A stretch of DNA of 64,000 bases from Macrothele yani (taxonomy: Eukaryota > Arthropoda > Arachnida > Araneae > Macrothelidae). The stretch is from assembly GCA_039090855.1 (NCBI GenBank), contig CM077011.1:37963501-38027500 (forward strand), given 5' to 3'. Positions 55,826-64,000 of this stretch are shown piece by piece. The position numbers and the translations under genes are program-made. The notes below the pieces were generated by a model, which was not told the DNA's origin, ran no database searches, and saw only the letters and a program-made list of their open reading frames with translations. Position 1 is the stretch's first letter, and each line of letters starts with the position of its first letter.

Positions 55826-55853
55826 TGCTGTGAGGGGTGACCACAGTCACTAG
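55826..55853 (+). pseudogene. T8 transposase last codons
   Basis: The C-terminal AVRGDHSH and stop of the T8 gene, separated from the body by the hAT insertion. Listed separately to show the split. Confidence 0.8.
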
Positions 55854-56078
55854 TGAAGCACTTTGGCTATTTCATTTTGACACACCTTATTTTTCACCTG
55901 GTTCTGTATGTGGTTATTTTTTGTAGAAAAGAACTATTTCGTGCAAAATGTTTTATGGTCTATCTCTAACATAAGATATGACACAGGTTTTCACCGAATT
56001 TCATAACATTCCATCCTGAATTTTTTTAATTATCGCGATTCCCCCCCCCTATTTTATGGAAACTAGTGTGTGTCCATA

Positions 56079-56986
56079 TACACTGAGTGGCCACTTTATT
56101 ATGACCACCCTCTCAGTACTTCGTTGGGCCACCTTTTGCCTTTAATATTGCGTCGATTCTTCGTGGCATGGACTCCACGAGATGTTGATAGGTGGTTTGT
56201 GGAATCTGAGACCATGCTTGATGAATAGCACTTTCCAGGAGTGTAAGATTGCAGGGTTGTGGATCCAGCTGTCTGATGGCTCGTTTAACTTCATCCCACA
56301 AATTCTCAATGGGGTTAAGATCTGGAGATTGTGGGGGCCACCTAAGCAAAGTAAACTCACCGGCATATTCCTGAAACCAATCCTGTACACTACGAGCACT
56401 ATAGCAGGACGCATTATCTTGCTGAAAGTAGCCATCGCCATTGGGATAAACCATCCACATGGCAGGATGCACTTCGTCCGCAACGATGTTTAGATATGAT
56501 GTGCCAGTCAGACGTTGAACAACACGAATTAGAGGGCCCAAACCATGCCAAGAAAACATTCCCCAAACCATAACGTTGCCTCCACCAGCTTGAAGGGTTG
56601 TAGCAATGCATTTGGGGTCCATCCTTTTGTGCTGTTTCCGCCAAATTCTCACTTGGCTATCGGCATGGTGCAACTTAAAACGTGATTCATCGGACCACAT
56701 AATTTGTTTCGAATTATCGACTGTCCAATCCTTGTGTTCCTGTGCAAACTGGAGACGTTTTCTCTTGTTAACTGCAGACAGCAAAGGTGTTCGAACAGGC
56801 CTTCGGCTGCCATTTCCCAATCCGATGCAGTGTACGGCGAACAGTGCGTGCAGAAATCATTTGAAGGGATCCTTGATTAAGATGGTCTGTAATTTGCTGC
56901 ACTGTTGCCGTTCTGTTGTGTGTTACCAGTCTGGACACTCTTCGTTCAGCCCGAGCAGTCACTAGTCGATGACGACCACACGTTGC
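56079..56986 (-). mobile_element. Tc1-like transposon T7 (same family as T2), truncated
   Basis: The left terminus CACTGAGTGGCCACTTTATT, preceded by TA, is identical in type to T2. Similarity to T2 stops abruptly at about 56986, inside the helix-turn-helix-to-linker region. The 5' third of the gene and the other inverted repeat are therefore missing. Confidence 0.9.
56113..56986 (-). pseudogene. Tc1-like DD36E transposase (T7), 5'-truncated, one frameshift
   Basis: From 56820 to 56113 the frame is open: RRPVRTPLLSAVNKRKRLQF, IMWSDESRFKLHH (Asp), NVMVWGMFSWHG, GYFQQDNASC (Asp) and SPDLNPIENLWDE (Glu), with 36 residues between the last Asp and Glu. It ends ESMPRRIDAILKAKGGP. Upstream, in another frame, is the linker RRVSRLVTHNRTATVQQITD. 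This is the reference for the T2 protein. Confidence 0.87.
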
Positions 56987-57627
56987 GAGTTGCACCGGAA
57001 AGATAGCGAAACGGGCGAGTTGCATCGCATAGTCCTTTTCTACCGACGGGCGACTTGCCCCGGTGCAACTCACACCGCGAAAGAAAGCGGGGGGGGGGGT
57101 TGACGCAAGGTTCTGAAGACTCTGAATCTAAGAACCATAATAATGAAGCAAGGTTAATAAGGTTGTTTTTTTTCATCCGCATAATTTTCCCTTCACACTC
57201 TTTCCAGGCTTAGGACTGGCAGGGGATAATAGCTTCTGACGTGTTTGAAAAAATTTCGGAATGAGTTTCCCTTGTCTTTGTCTGAAAGCAAGATTACGTT
57301 CTCTTGTCTTGTTTCATGATTTGTCTTTTACCTCTTTGTCTTATTTCTTGTTATCCCTCTTAGAACCGTAATAAGAAATAGCTTTTAAAAATTCAAATCT
57401 TGCTAGTTCTTTATTCTTATACTTCTGCTTTCTTCTTTCCATATTTCCCATCATCTTCTTCAGATTTTGGTTTGGTAGCTTTATGACATTTCCACTACGG
57501 TATTTTTCAATGCATAAACATCAACCTGGATTTGCTCAATTACTTCGACAAGAGCATAAATATTTGGGCTAGGTGCACTGAAATTAGAATTGTATTGTGC
57601 ATGCAATGATTAACAGGCATTGGTAGA
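56987..57627. other. no gene recognised; TGCAACT-type repeats
   Basis: The first 90 bp contain GAGTTGCACCGG and its inverse CCGGTGCAACTC. Related words recur at 58089-58185. They may be remnants of an element into which T7 and a SINE-B inserted. Confidence 0.4.
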
Positions 57628-57917
57628 GCATTGTCATTTTCATGTAGGACTTCCGTCCACAGGGAGTAGAGTTTAGGTCCCAGCCACCTACAGCGAGATC
57701 GCCTTTTGGGCAGGACGCAGAAACGGAAGGAATGAGAGCAAGTCTAGCGACTTTTGACAGAACAGTTTGTAGTGAGATTAGAGTACAGTAGATGGCGCCA
57801 CCGTACAAGTACGATATTGCACATAGATGGGTGAGAGAATTGCAGGGAGGACATAGGAAAGGATACCCATTTAACCAGTGGGTCCAGCCTGGGGGCCGTC
57901 ACTTAACGTGCTCGCTA
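57628..57917 (-). mobile_element. SINE-B, 5'-truncated
   Basis: The minus strand matches the body of the 24757 copy (GAGCACGTTAAGTGACGGCC, ACTGTACTCTAATCTC, CGATCTCGCTGTAGGTGGCT) but lacks the tRNA-like head. Confidence 0.85.
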
Positions 57918-58268
57918 GTTGTTCTCTCTCCTTATATTCTATCCGAAGCCCATGTTATGGGTGGGAATTTGGCTTCTTCAGCTGCATATGTATCTGCCAT
58001 ATAATCAGCGTATTTTTGCATCCTTCCATACTGTGAGATATCCGACATCAAATCGTCTACGAAACAGTCTGCAACTTCCTCGTGGGGTTCCAGTGCAACT
58101 ACCCCATGCGACAGAAGGGGAGTCCGGTGCAATTCACCCTTGAATTTGATTGGCAGGTTCTGTGGGGGTGCAACTGACCCTCGCCCAATTGTTCGCCTAC
58201 TAAATGACTTAGAGACCGGAAATTTAGCATGCTACTAGGTCTTAAAGCCCGGATACCTAGAAAAAAAA

Positions 58269-58566
58269 ACCGCGAGTGGCCTAGTGGGCAAGGTTCGTGA
58301 CTGCCACGAAAAGGGCCTCAGGTTCGATCCCAGGCAGGTACGAACGCTCGATCCACTAAATATCCGCCGTGCGTCGGATGGGCACGTTAAGCCGTCGGAC
58401 CCCGGGTACTGGCCCCCTGGTAATAAATAAGGGCGTCTTCCTCCCCCTTTCTACTTCGCTTCCGAGTCACTTTCCTATCGGGCGATCTAGCCCAAATCTC
58501 CTAGTTTTCTATTTCTATGGGTTGTTTAAGACCTGGGGTCAGACACTCCCTTCATAAAATCCTGTA
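58269..58566 (+). mobile_element. SINE-C copy
   Basis: A head ACCGCGAGTGGCCTAGTGGG, a B box CAGGTTCGATCCCAGGC and the usual body end CACTCCCTTCATAAAATCCT. An A-run precedes it. Confidence 0.87.
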
Positions 58567-59182
58567 CATATCATCATTTTATCATGATCAAGGCCGAAAA
58601 AAAAATCAAAATGGCGGCTTTGGGATATAGTCCGCTTGAATTTTTCTACCACTTCTACACCTAGAAAACCAAAAAATTCAAAAGGGTGGCTTAGCTTTAC
58701 TGTTCAAAATGCTGATAGGTTTAAAGATAATCATGCCAGAAACGTTGGATTGCTGTAAAAGTTTCGGTTTAAAATCAAGGGGCGTCAAAGCCTGCTGCCG
58801 TTTTACGTCAAACCGTATGACGTCACCTGCTCTGAACCGTAAAACAATTACGGATCTTAAGTTACTTTCTTTCCATAGTTATTTTTCCCTTTCTTTAATT
58901 TTATGTTCATAAAATGATTTTATAGGTTCACCGTTTGTAGAACGGGCGTGACTGCTAGTAAACCTATAAGTTGATGGGTCGTCACTACAACTTCAAAATG
59001 TGGTCCACAGTTAGTTTAATTGTTATTGAAAAACTTTGAATTAGTAACCGTTGAAAACAATCGGGAATTTTAAATTACATAAAAAGAGAAAAACATGAGT
59101 CGTAATAGAAAACATCCTTTATGACTTCTAAAGAGCTCTCTGTTTAAAGCAAAGGTAGAGTGCACACGTGCTCGCATGCAAA
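58567..59182. other. no gene recognised
   Basis: Non-coding DNA; no repeat or coding similarity found. Confidence 0.45.
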
Positions 59183-59184
59183 TA

Positions 59185-60559
59185 CACTGCTGGCCACCCA
59201 AAATGCAACACCAAGAAGGACACGAGATAGTAAAACCAGATTTACTAGACACATAACAACAGTAGCTCCCCAAAAACAAGCCCGTGCGACTTGCGGAACA
59301 CGCAGACATCAATAGTTCGTGTGGCCCCCATGGCTGGCTATAACGGCCGCTACACGCCGCGGCATCGAACGAAAGAGGCTATGGATGTGGGCTTGGGGTA
59401 CGTCGGTCCAGGCTACTTCCACACGTTGCCACAGTTCATCAGGCGTAGCCACGGGTGGTGCTTTCCGGGTCTCTCGGTTGCCGATCAGCGACCAGACGTG
59501 TTCGATGGGCGACATATCGGGAGAACAGGCGGGCCACGGCAGCAGTGACACCTGGTGGGCCGTGAAGAATTGTTGCACGATGCGTGCCACGTGCGGGAGC
59601 GCATTGTCTGTTGAAACGTGGCCGCTAGCAGGTCTTGCAGTTAAGGGAGGACTACAGGCTCCAAAACGTCGGAGATGTAGCAGTGGCTGTTGAGTGTACC
59701 GGCGATGCGTACCAGAGGGGTGCGGGTGTCATATCCAATTGCGCCCCAAACCATAACGCCAGGCGACGGACCGGTATGGCGATGCATAATGCAGGCGTCA
59801 GTCTCTCGCTGCGGTACCGTCACACGCGGATCCGACCATCGTGGTGTTGCAGGCAGAAGCGGGATACGTCGGAGAAGACAATGCCATGCCATTCCGTAGT
59901 CCAGGTGCGGCGTTCAACGGCCCACTGCCGCCGTACTCGCAGGTGGTGTAACATCAATGGTAATCGGAGCAATGGGCGCCGTGCGACAAGTCCCCGCTCC
60001 TGCAGACGACGTCGATCGGTACGTGCTGACAGAGGTTGTTGCGCAATACACCCTAATTCTGCGCTGACGTTCGTGATGTGGCGGTGCGGGCCATCAATGC
60101 CCGCAGCGCAACATGCCGGTCCTCTCGTTCGGTGGTGTACCGCGGCTGCGGCTATCGATCACGTCGGTCCGTCCGTCCCTCCTGCACCCATCGAATTCAT
60201 ACTCGCCTCACTGTGGCTGGATGTCGTCCCACACGGGCGTCGATGTCTCGGTACGATAAACCGCTGTCGCGATAAGCCACTATTCGTCCTCTGTCGAACT
60301 CCTAAACGTACTGGAATGACTATCGGATTCTGCGACGAGGCATCAGGAAGCTTCCCATGCACAGTTCCGGCATCACAACACACTTGCACTACTTACATCC
60401 CGCTTTCTGTGCACCCTTCTTATTGTGCGGGCGCACCTGATTTGCATATGCCCTGCAATGCTAATCGTTTGCATGTCCTCTCGCGGGCGACGCATGCTGC
60501 GAATTTCAGGCCAATCGGATGCTTCCTTCTTGGTGTTGCATTTTGGGTGGCCAGCAGTG
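59185..60559 (-). mobile_element. Tc1-like DNA transposon T9
   Basis: Long inverted termini start CACTGCTGGCCACCCAAAAT and continue GCAACACCAAGAAGG at both ends. TA flanks at 59183-59184 and 60560-60561. It is a 1375-bp GC-rich element with a minus-strand transposase relic. Confidence 0.92.
59309..60391 (-). pseudogene. Tc1-like DD34E transposase (T9), frameshifted
   Basis: The N-terminal part is scattered in several frames. The middle (59641-59892) has WHCLLRRIPLLPATPRWSD, MHRHTGPSPGVMVWGAIGYD and RTPLVRIAGTLNSHCYI. The C-terminal part (59309-59590) has ARIVQQFFTAHQ, SPDMSPIEHVWS (Glu) and SMPRRVAAVIASHGGHTNY. One base is missing in the FQQ-DNA block near 59605, which disrupts the second catalytic Asp; restoring that frame conceptually gives 34-residue spacing. 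A 317-codon open frame on the other strand is its shadow. Confidence 0.83.
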
Positions 60560-60561
60560 TA

Positions 60562-61741
60562 TATATGATTATTATAGACTGTTATTAATCACTGTTGAGT
60601 AAAACTAAGATTCTTGCGTGACATGCTTCCGAGTATTTTTTATTATCATTATTTTACACATGATCACTCTTTTCCGGGGCTTGCCATGTCTCCTGGTCTC
60701 TGCGTAGTATTCCGTCTAGCTCTTGCCGCTGTATGTTCATTTGCGTTTACGGCGTGCCCTTTATGAACGGTCAATGTGTATTGCGTGATATGCTGTTCTC
60801 AACTGGCGTGTGTGTGTGTACACATATCCGCTTATAACGATTGCTGTATGGGAGCGTATAGCCCTCAGAGCTGTTCCTGGTCGTCGTTAAGCCTCCGAAC
60901 AAACAAAACATTACCTTCTGCCTTTACCCTTACGAACTCTAGTGCTTTCGATGTAGTTGGAACCACGTTTGTTGAAATTTTATTTTAGCACGCGCAACGC
61001 ATGACTGCTTACTCATTCGGATCCTTGTCGAGTTTAATTTTTAACATATCTTAATAAAATTTCCAGTCTTATAGCTACACTTTATTTAATTTATTTTTAT
61101 CAGCAGCGTAAGTTAGTGATATATATATTTTTTAATTTTAAATTTATTCCATTTGGAATAAAAACGTATATTACCCAAGATGATGCGTAATATTGAATTA
61201 CTTATCTCAAAATTAAAGGTGTTCCTTGTTTATCGTTTCTTGAGTATGTACTCCTACTACTATTCAAAAGGGAAATGCTTCCAATGCGCTATGCCATAAA
61301 TCCTGGCGTCAGATCAAAATCTTTCATTCTCAGAGGAACGAAAACGCTATTTTAAATCTTCATGTTCCGAACATAAACACGTCTAGAAATTGGAAAGCTT
61401 CCGACCTTTAAATAAAATTTTTATTTTTATCGATTTTATAATAGTTGTCAGCGCAATTACTGCGAACACGCAATGCTCTGTTTTCTATCTAGATTTTACG
61501 TCATGTGAGAATTGTATTCAAATAGAACACGACTGCCAAATTTAGCTTTTATTGCGCGTACCAGACAAACAATTTCATCTTGGGATTTCTCTTAGTTTTC
61601 TGTAGCGGAAATAGATTCACAATATCAGTTTAAAAATTTCGCAATTTTAGACCTTTGAGGTGGGAACAGATCCATTACGAAATGTGTTCTTCTGTTAAGG
61701 AAATAGTGTAGTTCAGTTGGCCTGTTGATGACACTTCTTTA
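60562..61741. other. no gene recognised
   Basis: AT-rich non-coding DNA. Near 60870-60910 a TGTTCCTGGTCGTCGTTAAG stretch resembles the 3' end of SINE-A, but it is too short to assign. Confidence 0.4.
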
Positions 61742-62039
61742 CACCTTCATCCATGGGCAGCTGAAGTAGGTGATACTGGTGTCTGGACCCCCTGGAATTT
61801 AATGGTTCCCCTCAAAATCTTAAAAAATTGTGGCTCACATATATTGTGTAACGTATTTCTTTTTTTTTTTTATGAAAATTTCATGGAGACTGTCACCACT
61901 TATCGTAGTTTTCTGGAAAACGTTCCGAGTACAACTTCGAAAATTGATGGTGCACAAATAAGTTGAAAAGTTAACTCAATGTTGTGTTTCTCACTTTAAA
62001 GAAGATCGTTAAAGAATTCTCAAATAGCAATGGGCTGAT

Positions 62040-62723
62040 CAGTGGCATAACTAGAACAACGTGCAAACCCCCCCCCCTCAAGATTTACTTGAGCACCCCT
62101 AAGCACAGCAATTTTCCCAGAGTTTCGAACACGAGGGAAGATGCATTTTTCGTGGGGGGGGGGGGTAGGAAGTCAGGGAGAGTGTCTGCAAAAGTAATGG
62201 TGGCACATAGAGCGCTGTAGTTTTAACTTTTTAAGTAATAGATTTGACAATACGTGTAATTGCTTTGTACGATACTAAAATAAATCACTTGAAGAAATCA
62301 CCCTCTTACACATTGCAGATCTGCGGCTGCTGTGTTGATACCTGTCGTGCACGTAATCCTAGGTAACTGACTGTTTTCCCACATACTCCACCGGGAATCC
62401 CACTGTAGCCTCGCGCTTTTCCTCAGCAGCGGAGAGAGAGAGGGCGATCGGAGAGCGATCGTATTATTTGCAACCCATTGCAGAGCAATCGTACCCTAAG
62501 TCAAACAGCCAAACACTTTCTATCTGTAGGACATTCTGTGTTTTAAAAGTGAAACTAGGGATTTATTTAGGCAAAGCTAGCTAAATATATATTAAAGCAA
62601 AATATGAATCTTTGGGTTAATTATTGTGCGGGTTCGAATTTTTTCATAAAACTATGCCTGGCAGCTGCAGTACGCCCCTTCGTTACCTGCGCCCCCGCAG
62701 CTGCGGAGGCAGTTACGCCACCG
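62040..62723. mobile_element. hAT-type MITE, 684 bp, 8-bp TSD
   Basis: The ends CAGTGGCATAACTAG and, inverted, CGGTGGCGTAACTGCC are flanked by GGGCTGAT at 62032-62039 and 62724-62731. The homologous site at about 37356-37362 reads across without the insertion. It contains C-rich and G-rich runs but no coding sequence. Confidence 0.9.
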
Positions 62724-62745
62724 GGGCTGATATATGTGTTTGCTA

Positions 62746-62935
62746 GAAGAACTGATTACCGTTGGACAACTGAAATTTTAGCCTGGAGAAGAAAAGACCC
62801 AGAAGAAGACTACGTGGAAGATGGGTGGAAGAAATTTGAAAGCATGCTGGAGTGACTTGGAAGAGCTATGCGGAAGACAGAAATTTATAGAAGAGACCTT
62901 CATTCAGCAGCGGAATGGCGATAGTTGACGATGAT
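62746..62935 (+). mobile_element. RTE LINE fragment L (inside R1)
   Basis: A C-terminal fragment reading RRTDYRWTTEILAW, then RPRRRLRGRWVEEI-like with shifts, and ending in an AGTTGACGATGAT tail. It is the counterpart of 37395-37575 and is highly diverged. Confidence 0.8.
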
Positions 62936-63060
62936 TTGTACGAGTACCTGCATATATGTCCTACAGTTTTCTCTCGCTCTTTTTTTTATTGTTTTTTTTT
63001 TAGGAAATTTCTTAGAGTGATTAATCTCTAGTTAGGAAAGAGTTACGTAACTGCTTCTCA

Positions 63061-63853
63061 CGAAATACTTTTTGGAGTTCGCGCCGCCCCAGGCCACCGC
63101 CTAGGTGTGCCTAATAATAAATCCGTTCCTGCTCGCGCGTTGATACGAAGGACAACGCCAAACAAACGCACCTATTCGCACGTAGTTGTAACACTCAGGA
63201 GAGTATTTACAGAGGGGCCAAAGGGGCCTTCGCCCCTCCGAAAGTGTTTCATTTTTTAATGTTTTGGGTTAAAATGTGACTTACATTAAAAACATGCCTT
63301 AATTGAATAAAAAATTCTCCAACTTAAATTAGAAAAAATGCTTTAATTTTTTCTTCTATTTTTCATTAACTTTTATATTGTTCTGATGGATTTAAAAAAC
63401 TTTAAGTTTTCGTCCCCCACCCCCTGAAAAAATTTCTATGTTCGCCCCTGGTAACAATACTTTATTCTGGTGATTTGGATTGTTCCAGCAACAGCGAGAC
63501 TTTCATCTTCCCCAATCAGCATCGACTTGAATTGCAATACTTGCAAGTTATTTCACACACACACATACACACATACACAATTTTAGTTCGGCGTTGGAGC
63601 CCGGTGAGGAAAAACAAGGTGGCCCCACATGGAAGTAATGAAAATGCAACGTTGAATTAAAAAATTAAAATGCAGCTCGTCAACTGAAAAAACGTAATGA
63701 TTAGTAAACAAATTTAGACATTCAGTTAATTGTCAGAAGAAAGTACGCGCTCGTTAAATATAATAAATTTAGTGTGTAGAAAATAGTAAAACTATTCCAG
63801 TAATCCAATTTATTGGCGTAGGAATAACTATTTCTACGTAATTGGTGTATCAG
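63061..63853. other. no gene recognised; possible small inverted-repeat element
   Basis: A segment 63210-63455 starts GAGGGGCCAAAGGGGCCTTC and ends TATGTTCGCCCCTGG, roughly inverse. It may be a small non-autonomous hAT, but no target duplication is convincing. Confidence 0.35.
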
Positions 63854-64000
63854 CATCATCATCATTGTCAACCATTATCAATCCACTGCTCGACCAAGGT
63901 CTCTCCAAGCCTCTTCCACAACGGTCTGTCTTGTGCCAGTCTCCTTCATGTTACTCCCGCATATTTTCGAATTTCATCCACCCATTTTCTATATGGTCCT
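63854..64000 (-). mobile_element. RTE-clade LINE, copy K (3' end, runs off the window)
   Basis: The tail CATCATCATCATTGTC followed by the reverse of the C-terminal coding region (QQWIDNG, RLAQDRPLW), continuing past the last base. Divergence from A and B is modest. Confidence 0.9.

Larger units (their letters stand above)
61742..63060 (+). repeat. dispersed repeat R1, second copy, interrupted by a hAT MITE
   Basis: It matches 37070-37690 along its length: first half 61742-62039, then after a 684-bp insertion 62732-63060, including the embedded LINE fragment and about 110 bp beyond the LINE tail. Confidence 0.8.

Noticed and set aside
59635..60588. 317-codon plus-strand open frame
   Set aside because: It lies wholly inside transposon T9, antisense to its transposase. 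Its composition (Arg/Cys/Ser-rich) is that of a GC-rich shadow frame, with no recognisable domain.
63210..63455. Definite MITE
   Set aside because: The ends are only roughly inverse and no convincing target duplication is present, so it was left as a possibility.

Overview
This is eukaryotic, almost certainly animal, DNA and essentially pure repeat territory. I recognise no single-copy host gene, no spliced coding sequence, no functional RNA gene and no prokaryotic signature. The sequence is AT-rich with microsatellites. It carries at least eleven copies or pieces of one RTE-clade LINE, about nine Tc1-like elements, mariner-type fragments, four hAT-type insertions with visible 8-bp target-site duplications (TSDs), a Helitron derivative, and three families of tRNA-headed SINEs. 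This mix fits an arthropod or another invertebrate. A chelicerate is plausible, but the taxon cannot be fixed from sequence alone.

Layout. 1-11457: two near full-length RTE copies (A plus, B minus) lie tail-to-tail around three Tc1-like elements (3325-4497, 5564-6992, 6995-8259); the last two share one TA. 12637-14384: an inverted-repeat-bounded unit holds a second, non-RTE LINE relic, a short tandem array and a SINE. 14496-17266: two more Tc1-like elements. 18814-21609: old RTE fragments lie head-to-head, one split by a SINE with an 11-bp TSD; a hAT end follows. 22690-26398: SINEs and diverged tandem DNA. 28700-30254: the best preserved Tc1-like element (DD34E). 30617-33782: RTE copy D. 34509-35559: a compact hAT element with a BED-like finger and a dimerisation domain but no core. 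37070-39410: repeat with embedded LINE 3' end, then mariner/Tc1 debris.

42125-51057 is a nested stack. An old RTE fragment (H) is split by a 7.08-kb hAT-bounded insert with an 8-bp TSD, by a SINE with a 12-bp TSD, and is abutted by a Helitron derivative. Inside the 7-kb insert are RTE copies F and G, tail-to-tail with only about 10 bp between their tails. This is a ~2-kb inverted repeat whose transcript could fold into long dsRNA. F and G also share a private frameshift. 53540-55853 is a second stack, four levels deep: Tc1-like gene > hAT element > RTE fragment > 430-bp repeat. 56079-60559 has two further Tc1-like elements and SINEs. 61742-63060 is a repeat interrupted by a hAT MITE, with the empty site preserved in its relative at 37 kb. 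The window ends inside another RTE 3' end.

All transposon genes seen are broken by frameshifts, stops or deletions. The closest to intact are the RTE reverse-transcriptase frames of copies A and G and the Tc1-like genes at 28.9-30.0 kb and 56.1-56.9 kb. The main interest is structural: nesting, inverted LINE pairs, hAT-type repeats carrying LINE 3' ends, and subfamily history.
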